64,000 nt of DNA from Thiomonas delicata (GCF_900088825.1 NZ_LT592171.1:336009-400008); one strand, 5' to 3'. Counted from the first letter of the stretch, positions 52,248-62,745 are shown. The notes: generated by a model from the letters alone, not told the origin. Numbers and translations are program-made.

Positions 52248-54182
52248 ATGTTTGATTTCGTCCGCAAGCACACCAAGCTCTTGCAGGTCATCCTGTTCCT
52301 GCTGATCTTCCCGTCCTTCGTGCTGTTCGGCATCCAGGGCTATGACCGCTTCAGCGGCAACGGCGGCCTGGCGGCCAAGGTCGACGGCGTCCCCATCAGC
52401 ATGCAGCAGCTCGACGAGGCCCAGCGCAACGAAGTGGCCCGCATGCAGCAGATCCTGGGCCCGGCCGCCGACGTCAAGTCCCTGGACACGCCGCAGGCCA
52501 AGCTGCGCACGCTCGACGGGCTGATTCGCCAGACCCTGCTGCAGGTGGCCGTGCGCAAGCAACACCTGATGGTGAGCGACAGCCAGGTGCAGCAGGCCAT
52601 TCTGCAAATTCCGCAGATCGCCGCGTTGCGCAAGCCCGATGGCAGCTTCGACGTGGAGGCCTACCGCCAGCTCATCGCCGCGCAAGGCATGACCACCGCC
52701 CAGTTCGAAGCGCAAGTGCGCGAGCAACTGCTGCTGCAGCAGGCGATGAGCGGCATCGGCGAGCCCGTGATCGAGAGCAAGGCCATCGCGGCTCAACTCT
52801 ACGCATGGCAGAACCAGAAGCGCCGGGTGCGCGTGGCGCTCTATCAGGCCAAGGATTTTGCCGCGCAGGTGCAACCCACGCCGGCCCAGGTCGAAGCGTT
52901 CTACAAGGACCATGCCAAGCTGTTCCAGGTCCCGCCGCAGGCCGACATCCAGTACGTGGTGCTGGACATGAACGCCGTGCGCAAGGGCATCACTGTCACA
53001 CCGGCGCAGGCCAAGGCCTATTACACGCAGCACATCGCGCAGTTCGGTACGCCCGAGGAACGCAAGGCCAGCCATATCCTGATCGCGCTGCCCCCGCAAG
53101 CCACGCCGGCCCAGGAGCAGGCCGCCAAGGCCAAGGCCGAAGCCATCCTCGCCGAAGTGCGCAAGGATCCGGCGCAGTTCGCCGCCATCGCCAGACGCGA
53201 ATCGCAGGATCCAGGCTCGGCGCCCCAGGGCGGCGACCTCGGTTATTTCACGCGCAGCGGCATGGTCAAGCCGTTCGCCGATGCGGTGTTCGCCATGAAG
53301 AAGGTCGGCGAGATCGTCGGCCCCGTGCGGTCGCAGTACGGCTACCACATCATCGAACTCACCGGCATCAAGCCCGCCGAGCAAAAACCTTTTGCGCAGG
53401 TCGAAGGCGAGATCCAGGCGCAGCTGCAGAACCAGGAGGCGCAGAAGCGCTTTCCCGAGCTGTCCGACAAGTTCAGCAGCATGGTCTACGAAGACAGCCG
53501 CAGTTTCGACCAGGTGGCGGCCAAGCTCCACCTCAAGGTTGAAACGGCGCAGAACGTGACCCCCACGCCCGACGCGTCGGGCAATCCCAAGCTCGATCCG
53601 CTCGCCAGCGCGCGCTTTCTCCAAGCGCTGTTCAGCAACAACAGCATCCGCGACAAACGCAATATCGCCGCCGTGGAGATTGCCCCCAACGTGATGGCTT
53701 CAGGCCGCATCGTCAGCTATCGGGCCGCGCGCACATTGCCCTTCGCGCAGGCCCAGGACAAGGCCCGTGAACTGCTGGTGCAGCAGCAGGCCGCAGCCCT
53801 CGCGGCGAAGGCCGGCGAGGACGCGCTTCAAGCCGCGCGCGAGGGCAAGGCGCAGCCGGCATGGGGCGCGCCGGTCGAGGTGAGCCAGACCCAGGCCGCA
53901 CAAGCCAATGGCGTTCCGGCCGCCGTGGTGAATGCGGTCTTTCATCTGCCCACCGACAAGTTGCCTGCGCTGACCGGTGTGGTGCTGCCCGACCAGGGCT
54001 ATGCCGTCGTCTCGCTCGACGGCGTCACCAACGGCCAGCCCGACCCCGAGCAACTGCGCGCGCAGCAGGGCACGATGAACCAGTTGCTGTCCCAGGCCGT
54101 GACCGACGCCTATATCGACAGCCTGAAAAAGCACTACGGCGTCGAGGTTCTCTACAAGATCCCGGCACAGGCCAACTCTTGA
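52248..54182 (+). CDS. ppiD: Periplasmic folding chaperone PpiD (SurA-N/parvulin)
   Basis: A 644-residue inner-membrane-anchored periplasmic chaperone. A single membrane anchor spans residues 11-31. A SurA-N-like chaperone region follows to about residue 165 (including RSQ-type ISMQQLDEAQRNEVARMQQI). The parvulin domain is at about residues 265-360 (KASHILIALP through GPVRSQYGYHIIELTG), and a C-terminal domain continues to residue 644. PpiD assists newly exported proteins at the Sec translocon. The terminator at 52162 separates it from tRNA-Val. Confidence 0.94.
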   Translation: MFDFVRKHTKLLQVILFLLIFPSFVLFGIQGYDRFSGNGGLAAKVDGVPISMQQLDEAQRNEVARMQQILGPAADVKSLDTPQAKLRTLDGLIRQTLLQVAVRKQHLMVSDSQVQQAILQIPQIAALRKPDGSFDVEAYRQLIAAQGMTTAQFEAQVREQLLLQQAMSGIGEPVIESKAIAAQLYAWQNQKRRVRVALYQAKDFAAQVQPTPAQVEAFYKDHAKLFQVPPQADIQYVVLDMNAVRKGITVTPAQAKAYYTQHIAQFGTPEERKASHILIALPPQATPAQEQAAKAKAEAILAEVRKDPAQFAAIARRESQDPGSAPQGGDLGYFTRSGMVKPFADAVFAMKKVGEIVGPVRSQYGYHIIELTGIKPAEQKPFAQVEGEIQAQLQNQEAQKRFPELSDKFSSMVYEDSRSFDQVAAKLHLKVETAQNVTPTPDASGNPKLDPLASARFLQALFSNNSIRDKRNIAAVEIAPNVMASGRIVSYRAARTLPFAQAQDKARELLVQQQAAALAAKAGEDALQAAREGKAQPAWGAPVEVSQTQAAQANGVPAAVVNAVFHLPTDKLPALTGVVLPDQGYAVVSLDGVTNGQPDPEQLRAQQGTMNQLLSQAVTDAYIDSLKKHYGVEVLYKIPAQANS

Positions 54183-54242
54183 GCAGCCGCATCGGATGCG
54201 GAATGATGCGCGCGTCATCCCGCATATAATGTCCAGTTCTGC

Positions 54243-54319
54243 GGTGGCTGTAGCTCAGTTGGTAGAGTCCAGGATTGTGATTCCTGTCGTCGTGGGTTCG
54301 AGTCCCATCAGCCACCCCA
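54243..54319 (+). tRNA. tRNA-His (anticodon GTG)
   Basis: A complete tRNA with the extra 5' G of tRNA-His at 54243. The acceptor is GTGGCTG/CAGCCAC with discriminator C, the anticodon is GTG at 54277-54279 in the loop TTGTGAT, the T-arm is GTGGGTTCGAGTCCCAT, and CCA is encoded at 54317-54319. Its 3' end coincides with the end of a decayed recombinase gene on the other strand. Confidence 0.96.
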
Positions 54320-54640
54320 AGCAATGAAAAAAGTGGGCACCCGAGCGGTGCCCACTTTTTTGCCCGCAGCGGCCGCAAGCAGCGCGGCGTTGCGGCCTTG
54401 CATGGGCATCACCTGCCCGTCGAAGGGGATCTCGGTCGCCACCGTGCAAGTGGTGCTTTGGCCAGCCGTCGGGGTCGAGCAGGCGCTTGCGCACGACCTT
54501 GGCAAAGGCGTCCATCGTGGCTGGGCTCAGCGTGTCCAGCCCGTCTTGCCCGGCGGCTTGGCGCCGCCGATGTCGCGCAGCAGGGCCTCACGCCGGGTCT
54601 TGAGCTTCGCTGCTCGCCTGCATCGAAGAGACCGCGCAGG
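54308..54640 (-). pseudogene. Serine recombinase, decayed C-terminal fragment at tRNA-His
   Basis: Minus-strand text of a large serine recombinase C-terminus, spread over three frames. It reads AAKLKTRREALLRDIGGA, then LSPATMDAFAKVVRKRLLDP, then ATEIPFDGQVMPMQGRNAAL through GKKVGTARVPTFFIAW. This order matches the end of resolvase/invertase-type site-specific recombinases. The catalytic N-terminal domain is absent and at least two frameshifts are present. The last codons run into the 3' end of tRNA-His, which suggests a past integration there. The rest of the gap (54641-54780) has no recognisable feature. Confidence 0.65.
54327..54361. terminator. Strong hairpin after tRNA-His
   Basis: A 15-base arm (AAAAAAGTGGGCACC, 54327-54341), a 5-base loop and its exact complement (54347-54361), ending in six T. 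It is symmetric, so it can work on both strands and would terminate tRNA-His transcription. On the minus strand the same bases fit the coding text VGTARVPTF of the recombinase remnant. Confidence 0.85.
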
Positions 54641-54780
54641 ATTCAACGGACCTGTCAAACGCGCTGCGCTGCGGCATCGACGCGCGGAGGCCTTTTTGCC
54701 GCGGCATGCGGCGATGTTCGGCGCGACGGCGCTTGGCACGGTTTGCCGGAGCGGCGCCTGGACCCCGATAAGATGCAGCC

Positions 54781-55542
54781 ATGATGCGCATCCTGCTCGC
54801 CAACGATGATGGTTATCTCGCTCCCGGTTTGCACGCTCTGCATGCCGGCTTGAGCCGCCTGGCCGACGTGACGGTGGTGGCGCCCGAACAGAATGCCAGC
54901 GCGGCGTCCAATGCGCTCACGCTCAGCCGGCCGCTGACGGTGTACAAGGCCGACAACGGTTTTCTCTACATCAACGGCACCCCGTCCGATTGCGTGCACA
55001 TCGCACTGACCGGCTTGCTGGACTTCAGGCCGGACCTGGTGGTCAGCGGCGTGAACAACGGCGCGAACCTGGGCGACGACACCATCTACTCGGGAACCGT
55101 GGCCGCCGCGACCGAGGGCTACCTGTTCGGCATGCCGGCCCTGGCCGTGTCCCTTGTGCACAAGGGTTGGGAGCATCTCGACACCGCCGTGCAGGTGGCG
55201 GTGGACGTGGCGCGCAACCTGCTGCAGCAACCCCCGGCGCGGCCCGCGCTCTTCAACCTCAACGTGCCCAACGTGCCGCGTGCGGCATTGCGTGGCGTGC
55301 AGGTGGCGCGTCTGGGCAAGCGCCATCCCAGCCAGCCGGTCATCGTGCAGCGCAACCCGCATGGCGAGCCCATTTACTGGATCGGCTCCGCGGGCGAGGC
55401 GCTGGACGACCAGCCGGGCACCGATTTCCACGCCATCGCCCAGGGTTATGCGTCGCTGACGCCGCTGCAACTGGACCTGACCCACTACCAGATGCTGGAC
55501 GACTGCAAGGCGCGCTTTGCGTGCATGGCCGGTGAGCGCTGA
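54781..55542 (+). CDS. surE: 5'/3'-nucleotidase SurE
   Basis: A 253-residue stationary-phase nucleotidase that removes phosphate from nucleoside monophosphates. The metal site is [14 protein letters not shown] with Asp9-Asp10 (counting from the first ATG), and the conserved [20 protein letters not shown] carries the Asn ligand. Length and order fit the surE-pcm-nlpD-rpoS block. Two tandem ATG codons start the gene. Its end overlaps pcm by 11 bases. Confidence 0.96.
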   Translation: MMRILLANDDGYLAPGLHALHAGLSRLADVTVVAPEQNASAASNALTLSRPLTVYKADNGFLYINGTPSDCVHIALTGLLDFRPDLVVSGVNNGANLGDDTIYSGTVAAATEGYLFGMPALAVSLVHKGWEHLDTAVQVAVDVARNLLQQPPARPALFNLNVPNVPRAALRGVQVARLGKRHPSQPVIVQRNPHGEPIYWIGSAGEALDDQPGTDFHAIAQGYASLTPLQLDLTHYQMLDDCKARFACMAGER

Positions 55543-56335
55543 TCCGTCCCGCCCGCCGCGTGCGCGCTTTCCGGCAAGCTTGCCGGGTACTGCGGCATCG
55601 GGCGCGCGGCCTGCCAGTGACGCGACACGACGCGCTGCGGGAAGCAGGGCGCCCAAGGCCGCGCAAGCCCTTGCGCCCGCGAGGCCAACGGGCATTGGCA
55701 TGGATTCGCAGGCCGTGCGCGCCAGCATGGTGGAGCGGTTGCGCGCACTGGGCGGTATCGAGCCGGCCGTGCTCGACGCCATGCTCGCGGTCCCACGGCA
55801 CATCTTTCTCGAACCCGGTCTGGCGGCGCAGGCCTATCTCGACAATGCCCTGCCCATCGGCCACGGCCAGACCATTTCCAAGCCCTCGGTCGTGGCGCGC
55901 TGTGCTTCCGTGTTGTTGCAAAGCCTGGGCGCGAAGCCCGCGCGCGTGCTGGAAATCGGCACCGGCTGCGGTTACCAGGCGGCGGTGCTCAGCCGCGTTG
56001 CGGGCGAGGTCTACAGCGTCGAGCGCATCCGTGCCCTGCATGAACTGGCGCGTCGCAATCTGCGCGCCTTGCGGCTGGCCAATCTGCGCCTGCTGCTTGG
56101 CGACGGTTCGGCCGGCGCATCCTCCGGCGCGCCGTTCGACGCCGTGCTCAGCGCCGCGGCCTGCAACGAGCCGCCGCAGGCCTGGCTAGAGCAACTGCGT
56201 CCAGGCGGCGTGCTGTTGGCGCCGGTCGGGCAACCCCAGCGGCTGATGGCCTACCGCAAGCTCGGCACGGGCAGGGTCGAGTCCTGGTGCGTGGAGGATG
56301 CGCGCTTCGTCCCCCTAAAATCGGGCGTTCTTTGA
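55532..56335 (+). CDS. pcm: Protein-L-isoaspartate O-methyltransferase
   Basis: A 267-residue SAM-dependent repair enzyme for isoaspartyl residues. Motif I is [20 protein letters not shown], and [20 protein letters not shown] carries the substrate-binding region. Compared with the E. coli enzyme (about 208 residues) it has an N-terminal Ala/Arg-rich extension of about 60 residues when started at GTG 55532. ATG 55700 ([14 protein letters not shown]) is the shorter alternative. GTG 55532 lies inside surE, in keeping with translational coupling. Confidence 0.92.
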   Translation: MSADPSRPPRARFPASLPGTAASGARPASDATRRAAGSRAPKAAQALAPARPTGIGMDSQAVRASMVERLRALGGIEPAVLDAMLAVPRHIFLEPGLAAQAYLDNALPIGHGQTISKPSVVARCASVLLQSLGAKPARVLEIGTGCGYQAAVLSRVAGEVYSVERIRALHELARRNLRALRLANLRLLLGDGSAGASSGAPFDAVLSAAACNEPPQAWLEQLRPGGVLLAPVGQPQRLMAYRKLGTGRVESWCVEDARFVPLKSGVL

Positions 56336-56361
56336 CGCCACCTGGACGCCTCGGCACCACC

Positions 56362-57306
56362 ATGCGACTGATCCTGCCGCTCCTGCTCACTTCGCTGCTT
56401 GCCGCCTGTTCGACCGTTTCGCTGTCCCCGGCACCCGTGGTCAGCAAGAACTTCACGCCCGTCGGCTCCATCATGGGGCAGTCTGCTGTCACGCCAGCGC
56501 AATCGGCCTCGGGCGCGGCGGCAGCCGGGCCCAACGCCCCCTACGCCGGGCAGCCTGGCTACTACACCGTGCAGCCCGGCGACACGGTGCGGCGCATCGC
56601 GCTCCAGTTCGGGCAGGACTGGCACAACATCGTGCGCTGGAACAATCTGAGCGACGCCAATGTGATCGAGGTCGGTCAGGTGCTGCGGGTTGCGCCGCCT
56701 GGCGCGAACCCCGGCGCCGTCGCCGCATCGCCCGCTGCGCCGCAGGCACTCCCGGCCGCGCCGGCCGCAAGCCAGGTGGTCCAGGCCTATCCGCTGGCCC
56801 CCATTCCCGCCGCCACGTCTGCTCCCGCTTCCTCGGCCGCGCCGGCTTCGGTGGCGAAGCCCGTCGCGCCGCAGGTCCAGCCGGCGGCGGGACCTGCCAC
56901 CACGGCGGTCACGCCGCCCAAGGCGGTGGCCGAGAATGGCGGCCTGGCGTGGTCCTGGCCGACGCAGGGCAAGGTCATCCAGGTCTACAACGGCAGCACG
57001 AGCAAGGGCATCGACATCGCCGGCAAGCAGGGCGATCCCATCCTCGCCGCGGCGAGCGGCAAGGTCGTGTATGCCGGCAACGAACTGCGCGGCTTCGGCA
57101 ATCTGGTCATCATCAAGCACAACGCCGACTACATCTCCGTCTACGCGCACAACGAAAAACTGCTGGTCAAGGACGGGCAGGACATCAAGCGCGGGCAGCA
57201 GATCGCCCTCATGGGCGCGACCGATGCGCCGCGCGTGGAGTTGCATTTCGAGGTGCGCCTGCGCGGCAAGCCCATCGACCCCATGCAGGTCCTCCCGCCG
57301 CGCTGA
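56362..57306 (+). CDS. nlpD: NlpD-like lipoprotein, LysM plus LytM domain
   Basis: A 314-residue lipoprotein with lipobox LLAAC (lipidated Cys20). A LysM domain ([20 protein letters not shown], about residues 70-115) binds peptidoglycan. An Ala/Pro-rich linker follows, and then a C-terminal M23/LytM domain from about residue 195. The metal-binding His that precedes GxDI in active M23 enzymes is replaced ([11 protein letters not shown]), as in NlpD, which activates the amidase AmiC and does not cut itself. YAHNEKL and LHFEVRLRG remain. It lies directly upstream of rpoS; in enterobacteria the rpoS promoter lies within nlpD. Confidence 0.93.
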   Translation: MRLILPLLLTSLLAACSTVSLSPAPVVSKNFTPVGSIMGQSAVTPAQSASGAAAAGPNAPYAGQPGYYTVQPGDTVRRIALQFGQDWHNIVRWNNLSDANVIEVGQVLRVAPPGANPGAVAASPAAPQALPAAPAASQVVQAYPLAPIPAATSAPASSAAPASVAKPVAPQVQPAAGPATTAVTPPKAVAENGGLAWSWPTQGKVIQVYNGSTSKGIDIAGKQGDPILAAASGKVVYAGNELRGFGNLVIIKHNADYISVYAHNEKLLVKDGQDIKRGQQIALMGATDAPRVELHFEVRLRGKPIDPMQVLPPR

Positions 57307-57331
57307 AGCGCGCAGCCCTAGCTCCGCCGCC

Positions 57332-58297
57332 ATGCCGCGCCCGCCCAGAAAGCCGTTGCCGCCGTCGTCTGCCGAGGATGCAGGCGGCGGGCGCGACGAT
57401 GAGGCGCCCGAGACGGCCCCGGTGCGCGATCTCGCCGACCTGGCTGGTGACAGTGTCGACGCCGCCAGCCAGAGCGTGCTGCAGGCCTATCTCAACCAGA
57501 TCCGCATCAAGCCGTTGCTGACTCCGCAGCAGGAGTTCGACACCGCCACCCGCGCCCGCCAGGGCGACTTCGAAGCCCGCCAGGCCATGGTCGAGCACAA
57601 CCTGCGGCTGGTGGTCAGCATCGCCAAGGCCTATGCCGGCCGCGGCGTGGCGCTGGCCGACCTCATCGAGGAAGGAAACCTGGGGCTGATGCACGCCATC
57701 GAAAAATTCGAGCCCGAACGCGGTTTTCGTTTCTCCACCTATGCCAGCTGGTGGATCCGCCAGAACGTCGAGCGCGCCATCATGCAGCAGGCGCGCACCA
57801 TCCGCCTGCCGGTGCACGTCATCCGCGAACTCAACCAGGTGCTGCGCGCGCGCCGCCACCTGGAGGAGTCCAGCCCCAACGGCACGGCCTCGGTGGAAGA
57901 CATCGCCAGCCTCATCGGCCGCACCGCCGACGAGGTGTCGGACCTGCTCACGCTCGGCGAGCTGCCTGCCTCGCTCGACCTCATGCACGAAAGCAGCGCG
58001 GGCGACAGCTACCAGGAACAGTTCGCCGACCAGCAGGCCCCGGGCCCCGAGGACACCACCCAGGCGCATGAAGTCGCGCATCTGCTCGACACCTGGCTGC
58101 AAACCCTGGTCGAGCGCGAGCGCGAGGTCATCGAGGCGCGCTTCGGTCTCTACGGGCGCGACACCGAAACCCTCGAATCCCTGGCCAAGCGCCTGGACCT
58201 GACCCGCGAGCGCGTGCGCCAGATTCAGCAGGAAGCCCTGCTCAAGCTCAAGCGCAGGTTGTCCAAGGGCGGGGTCGACAAGTCCTCGGTGCTCTGA
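57332..58297 (+). CDS. rpoS: RNA polymerase sigma factor RpoS
   Basis: A 321-residue stationary-phase and stress sigma factor. It has region 1.2 ([20 protein letters not shown]), region 2 ([20 protein letters not shown] then [14 protein letters not shown]), region 3 and region 4.2 ([20 protein letters not shown]). Lengths and context (downstream of nlpD) support RpoS over RpoD or RpoH. The ATG at 57332 follows nlpD by 25 bases. It is followed immediately by the exonuclease gene. Confidence 0.96.
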   Translation: MPRPPRKPLPPSSAEDAGGGRDDEAPETAPVRDLADLAGDSVDAASQSVLQAYLNQIRIKPLLTPQQEFDTATRARQGDFEARQAMVEHNLRLVVSIAKAYAGRGVALADLIEEGNLGLMHAIEKFEPERGFRFSTYASWWIRQNVERAIMQQARTIRLPVHVIRELNQVLRARRHLEESSPNGTASVEDIASLIGRTADEVSDLLTLGELPASLDLMHESSAGDSYQEQFADQQAPGPEDTTQAHEVAHLLDTWLQTLVEREREVIEARFGLYGRDTETLESLAKRLDLTRERVRQIQQEALLKLKRRLSKGGVDKSSVL

Positions 58298-59107
58298 ATG
58301 GCCGCGCCCGTCGTCGTCTTCGACATCGAGACCATCCCCGACGCGCAGGCCGTGCGCGCCGCCGGCCTGGCCGACCCCGGGCTGGACGACGACGCCACCA
58401 TTGCCCAAGCCCAGGTGCGGCGCAAGGAGCAGACCGGCAGCGACTTCCTCCCCGTCGTCTGCCAGCGCGTACTGGTCGTCTCCTGCCTGTTCCGCGATCC
58501 GCACAAGGGCCTCAAGGTGCACTCCTTCGTCGACCACGGCGGCCAGGAGGGGGCGGTGGTGCAGGGGTTCTACCGCATCGTCGACAAGCACGAACCCCAG
58601 CTCGTGTCCTGGAACGGCGGCGGTTTCGACCTGCCCGTGCTGCACTATCGCGGCCTGGTGCACGGCGTGCAGGCCAACAAGTACTGGGACATGGGCGAGG
58701 ACGACCGCGAGTTCAAGTGGAACAACTACATCTCGCGCTACCACACCCGCCACCTCGACCTGATGGACCTGCTCGCGCTCTACCAGCCGCGCGCCAACGC
58801 GGGCATGGACGTGCTGGCCCAGCTCTGCGGCCTGCCCGGCAAGCTCGGCATGGACGGCAGCCAGGTTTACGACGCCTGGCGGCAGGGCCAGGTGGACGCG
58901 GTGCGCCGCTACTGCGAAACCGACGTGCTCAACACCTACCTGTTGTATTGCCGCTTCCAGCTCATGCGCGGCGGCATCGCCTCCCCGCAGGCCTACGACG
59001 ACGAGATCGCCCTCGTGCGCCAGACCCTGGCCGAATGGGGCGCCACCGAGCCGCACTGGGCCGAATACCTCCAGGCCTGGCACCCGCCGGAACCCTCCAA
59101 GGCTTGA
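58298..59107 (+). CDS. 3'-5' exonuclease-like protein (DNA_pol_B_exo2 family)
   Basis: A 269-residue DEDD-type exonuclease domain protein. Motif I is [11 protein letters not shown] at residues 5-15, motif II is [16 protein letters not shown] near residue 104, and motif III is [15 protein letters not shown] near residue 205. The acidic residues needed for two-metal catalysis are present. The family is often annotated as a predicted polysaccharide-biosynthesis exonuclease, without proof. It starts directly after the rpoS stop, so it is co-transcribed with rpoS. Confidence 0.88.
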   Translation: MAAPVVVFDIETIPDAQAVRAAGLADPGLDDDATIAQAQVRRKEQTGSDFLPVVCQRVLVVSCLFRDPHKGLKVHSFVDHGGQEGAVVQGFYRIVDKHEPQLVSWNGGGFDLPVLHYRGLVHGVQANKYWDMGEDDREFKWNNYISRYHTRHLDLMDLLALYQPRANAGMDVLAQLCGLPGKLGMDGSQVYDAWRQGQVDAVRRYCETDVLNTYLLYCRFQLMRGGIASPQAYDDEIALVRQTLAEWGATEPHWAEYLQAWHPPEPSKA

Positions 59108-59171
59108 CGGTTTGTTTCCACCCCGACGCGCCCCGGCTCGCCCAGGCTGGCGCGGCGAACTTGCATGGCCC

Positions 59172-60509
59172 ATGAACACGACGACGAATTCCGAAGAATG
59201 GCTGCGCATCGAAGCGCTCGACCTCGAAGCACGTGGCGTGGCCCACAGGGCCGACGGCAAGGTGGTGTTCGCCGCCGGCGCCCTGCCCGGCGAGGAGGTG
59301 CGCGTGCGCATCACCCGCAGCAAGGCCAAATGGGAGCAGGGCGAGGCTGTGGCATGGCGCCGCGCCGCCTTCACCCGCGTGCAGCCGCGCTGCCCGCACT
59401 TCGGTGTCTGCGGCGGCTGCAGCATGCAGCACATCGATCCGCAAGCGCAGGTCGCCTTCAAGCAGCGCACCCTGGAAGACGACCTCTGGCACCTCGCCCA
59501 GGTGCGTCCGCAAACCATGCTGCGTCCGCTGGCCGGTCCCAGCTGGGGCTACCGGCACCGGGCCCGCCTCACCGTGCGCCTGGTGCACAAGAAGGGCGGC
59601 GTGCTGGTGGGCTTTCATGAGCGCGGTTCCACCTACGTGGCCGACATGCGCTCCTGCGCCATCCTGCCGCCGCATGTGTCCGCCTTGCTGCTGCCCTTGC
59701 GCGCGCTCATCGCCGGCCTGTCCTGCCCGGATCGGCTGCCGCAGATCGAACTCGCCGTGGGCGAGGCGCAAACCGTGTTCGTGCTGCGCCACCTCGAACC
59801 CCTCGCCGCGGCGGACCTGAAAGCGCTCGCCGTCTTCGGCCTGGAGCACGACGTGCAGTGGTGGCTGCAGCCGGGCGGGCCGCACACCGCGGCGCCGCTC
59901 GACCCGCAGGACCCGCCGCTGGCTTACGCGCTGCCCGAATTCGGCGTGCGCATGCCCTTCAAGCCCACCGACTTCACCCAGGTGAACCACCGCATCAACC
60001 AGGCCCTGGTGTCGCGCGCCCTGCGCCTGCTCGCCCCGCAGGCGAACGAGCGCGTGGCCGACTGGTTCTGCGGTCTGGGCAACTTCACCCTGCCGCTGGC
60101 CACCCGCGCCGCGCAGGTGCTGGGCGTGGAAGGCAGCGAGGCCCTGGTGCAGCGCGCGCGCGACAACGCCGCCGCCAACGGCCTGCAACGCAACACCCGT
60201 TTTGAAACCCGCAATCTGTTCGACATGGACGCCAGCGCCTTGCAGCAACTCGGCGCATTCGACAAATGGCTTGTCGACCCTCCGCGCGAAGGCGCCCTGG
60301 CCCTGTGCAAGGCCCTGGTGGAGGCGCGCGCCGCGGGCCTGCAAGCCCCGGCGCGCATCGTCTACGTGTCGTGCAACCCCGCCACCCTGGCGCGCGACGC
60401 CGGCATGCTGGTACATCAGGGCGGCTACGCGCTCAAGTCAGCCGGGGTGGTCAATATGTTTCCGCACACCTCGCATATCGAGTCGATCGCGGTGTTCGAG
60501 CGGGCCTAG
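59172..60509 (+). CDS. rlmD: 23S rRNA (uracil-1939-C5)-methyltransferase
   Basis: A 445-residue rRNA methyltransferase. A TRAM domain at about residues 10-70 is followed by the iron-sulfur Cys set [14 protein letters not shown] (the later Cys is in MRSCAIL). The SAM site is near [19 protein letters not shown]. The catalytic end is [15 protein letters not shown], with the nucleophile Cys in SCNPAT. All motifs are intact. It follows the exonuclease gene by 64 bases. Confidence 0.95.
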   Translation: MNTTTNSEEWLRIEALDLEARGVAHRADGKVVFAAGALPGEEVRVRITRSKAKWEQGEAVAWRRAAFTRVQPRCPHFGVCGGCSMQHIDPQAQVAFKQRTLEDDLWHLAQVRPQTMLRPLAGPSWGYRHRARLTVRLVHKKGGVLVGFHERGSTYVADMRSCAILPPHVSALLLPLRALIAGLSCPDRLPQIELAVGEAQTVFVLRHLEPLAAADLKALAVFGLEHDVQWWLQPGGPHTAAPLDPQDPPLAYALPEFGVRMPFKPTDFTQVNHRINQALVSRALRLLAPQANERVADWFCGLGNFTLPLATRAAQVLGVEGSEALVQRARDNAAANGLQRNTRFETRNLFDMDASALQQLGAFDKWLVDPPREGALALCKALVEARAAGLQAPARIVYVSCNPATLARDAGMLVHQGGYALKSAGVVNMFPHTSHIESIAVFERA

Positions 60510-60565
60510 AAACGCGCGTATTGTTTTAGGTTGTTACGAGCGCGAAACTTTTTATTTCGATGCGA

Positions 60566-60579
60566 TTGACTCACGTCAA
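60566..60579. promoter_or_regulatory. FNR/CRP-family palindrome upstream of the ttr-like operon
   Basis: TTGAC-TCAC-GTCAA, with 5-bp perfect arms and a 4-base spacer, 61 bases before the first start codon. The consensus for FNR-type regulators is TTGAT-N4-ATCAA, and DNR-type variants use GTCAA. It fits oxygen or redox control of an anaerobic respiratory operon. Which regulator binds it is inference. Confidence 0.6.
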
Positions 60580-60640
60580 CGGCTGGTGACGACGGGGCGC
60601 CTACCGTTGTTTCATCAATAGTCAAGATGGAACGAGGCGC

Positions 60641-61570
60641 ATGATGAACAATTCCGAAAAGCCTGCGGCTGCGGTTTCTGTTTCTGACCGGCGCGGCTTT
60701 CTCCGCAAGGCTCTGGGGGCAACGGCCGCAGCTGCAGTGGATCTGCCTGCAGCCGTGGCGCAGGAGACCAAGCAGCCGGGTGACGATGCCTTCGGCGACC
60801 CGCCCGCATCGCTCGCGCCTGCTGGTACGGATTTCGAATTCGGGCATGATCGTTCGGTCTATGCCTACACCGCCAAAGACGGCAATCTTGCCAGGGAAGG
60901 GTTCGAGGGCAAGCGCTGGGGCATGCTGATCGACCTGCGCAAATGCGTCGGCTGCCAGGCATGCACGGTTGCCTGCAAATTCGAGAACAACATCCCCACC
61001 GGTGTGTTCCGCACCTGGGTGCCGGATGTTGAACTGGGCACCTATCCCGACACCAAGCGCGCCTTCCTGCCGCGCCTGTGCAATCACTGCGAGCGCCCAT
61101 CGTGCATCGAGGTCTGTCCGGCAGGGGCCACCTGGCAGCGCAAGGACGGCATCGTCGAGATCGACTACGACCTGTGCTGGGGCTGCGGCGCCTGTGTCAA
61201 CGCCTGCCCTTACGACGCCCGCTTCATCAACCCCATCACCAAGACGGCCGACAAGTGCACGTTTTGCTCCCAGCGGGTCGACCAGGGCCTGTTGCCGGCC
61301 TGCGTGGAAACCTGTGTGGGCGGCGCGCGTCAGTTCGGCGATCTCATGGATCCAAACGATCCGATGACCAAACAGATCCTGAGCGATGTCATCCAGCAGC
61401 TCAAGCCGGACACCGGCAACGAACCGCGCGTGTTCTACATCGGCCTGACAACCGAGTTGCAGAACAACCCACCCGGGGTTCCAACACTGTGGTCGAAAGA
61501 ACAGCAGGACATGGATCGCAATGACCATGATTGGAACATCTCCACCCGCAGGGAGGCCGATCATGTCTAA
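60641..61570 (+). CDS. 4Fe-4S ferredoxin-type electron-transfer subunit, TtrB-like
   Basis: A 309-residue exported electron-transfer subunit. A Tat motif (DRRGFLRKAL, residues 16-25) leads the protein. Four cysteine clusters for 4Fe-4S follow: RKCVGCQACTVAC, RLCNHCERPSCIEVCPAG, DLCWGCGACVNACPYDARF, and DKCTFC with PACVETC. Such subunits carry electrons between an NrfD-type quinol subunit and a molybdopterin enzyme, here encoded downstream. The order B-C-A matches ttrBCA of tetrathionate reductase; sulfur and polysulfide reductases are the main alternatives. The first of two adjacent ATG codons is used as start. Confidence 0.9.
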   Translation: MMNNSEKPAAAVSVSDRRGFLRKALGATAAAAVDLPAAVAQETKQPGDDAFGDPPASLAPAGTDFEFGHDRSVYAYTAKDGNLAREGFEGKRWGMLIDLRKCVGCQACTVACKFENNIPTGVFRTWVPDVELGTYPDTKRAFLPRLCNHCERPSCIEVCPAGATWQRKDGIVEIDYDLCWGCGACVNACPYDARFINPITKTADKCTFCSQRVDQGLLPACVETCVGGARQFGDLMDPNDPMTKQILSDVIQQLKPDTGNEPRVFYIGLTTELQNNPPGVPTLWSKEQQDMDRNDHDWNISTRREADHV

Positions 61571-62741
61571 CCCTCTCACCACGCCGCAATTCGTTCCACC
61601 TCTTCGGCATCTCAACGAGTTGTACAACGTCGTTCACGACCGGCCGTTTTCCATCCTGTTCGCCAACTACTCCTGGGCCCTGGGCGTGGCGGGCGGCTTG
61701 GCGTTGATCTGGGCGATCAACGCCTGGCGCGGGCGTCCCGACACGGTGGAGCATCGGTTCACCATGCCGCTGATCGTCGCTCTGATCCTGGCCGGTTTCG
61801 TCAACGTGCTGGCTGAAGTGAAGCAGCCTGGGCGGCTGATTTTTGGCTACTTCCTTGGCTGGTCCAACTGGGATACGGCCATCATCAAATACGGCATCAT
61901 CCTGCTGCCGGTTTTTCTGGTGCTAGCCTGGTGGCTGAGTTTCCAGTGCATCCCGCGCGCGCGGCTCGGTGCCGAAGTCGAGAAACTTTCTGGCATCTGG
62001 CGCCGGCTGGCCGACATCTTCAGTCTGTGGAGCCGGCATTACAGCGTGTTCGAATCGAAATGGCTCAAACCGGTGTTGGTCGCCACGGCCTTTCTCGGTT
62101 TGTTCGCGCCGCTGTATTCCGCTGTGTTCCTCATGAACGAGCATGGCATACCGGTGTGGAATTCAGCCGCGGTGCCCATCCTGTTCCTCGCCAGCACACT
62201 CGCGGTGGCGGCGTTGGCCGAGATGGCGGTGGTCCCGGCGCTGGCCTGGGCCGTGACGGCCTCGCGCCCCACGGCACAAACCGGCCATCGCCAAACGGCG
62301 GCCGTGGCACTGGGTGTATGCCTGGTGACCTGGTATGGCTGGATGTGGTGGCTCGGGCGCTTCGGCACCATCGAGGAGCTGCGTGCGGCCAATTTGTTCA
62401 TGGGCCCTTACGCCGCGCCAATCACCTTGAACCTGACCATCATCGGCCTGCTGATTCCGCTTGCCTTGCTGCTTCTGCCTACCGGGCGCAGTTACTGGGC
62501 ACAGTTGCTGGCCTTCCTCGGCGCGACCTGGGGCTCGTATGCGATGCGCATCGGCATTGTCATCGGCGGCGAGGCCATCAACAGGAGCGGGGCTGGCTAC
62601 TACACCTTTCAATTGAATTTCACAGAGCTCTGGTACACGGGGGTCAGCGTGCTGCTGCTGCTGGGCGCCCTCGCCGCACTGCTGGCAGCCATGCCGCGTG
62701 AGGCGCAATCGGCGCCATTCTTCACACCCAAAAAGGTTTGA
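61563..62741 (+). CDS. NrfD/PsrC-family quinol-interacting membrane subunit, TtrC-like
   Basis: A 392-residue polytopic membrane protein with about nine hydrophobic segments and no haem motifs. The NrfD/PsrC-type regions include YSWALGVAGGLALIWAINAW, EVKQPGRLIFGYFLGWSNWD and IVIGGEAINRSGAGYYTF. It should oxidise quinol, or reduce quinone, and pass electrons to the Fe-S subunit. It overlaps the Fe-S gene by eight bases, and the catalytic gene starts four bases after its stop. Confidence 0.88.
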   Translation: MSNPLTTPQFVPPLRHLNELYNVVHDRPFSILFANYSWALGVAGGLALIWAINAWRGRPDTVEHRFTMPLIVALILAGFVNVLAEVKQPGRLIFGYFLGWSNWDTAIIKYGIILLPVFLVLAWWLSFQCIPRARLGAEVEKLSGIWRRLADIFSLWSRHYSVFESKWLKPVLVATAFLGLFAPLYSAVFLMNEHGIPVWNSAAVPILFLASTLAVAALAEMAVVPALAWAVTASRPTAQTGHRQTAAVALGVCLVTWYGWMWWLGRFGTIEELRAANLFMGPYAAPITLNLTIIGLLIPLALLLLPTGRSYWAQLLAFLGATWGSYAMRIGIVIGGEAINRSGAGYYTFQLNFTELWYTGVSVLLLLGALAALLAAMPREAQSAPFFTPKKV

Positions 62742-62745
62742 CATC

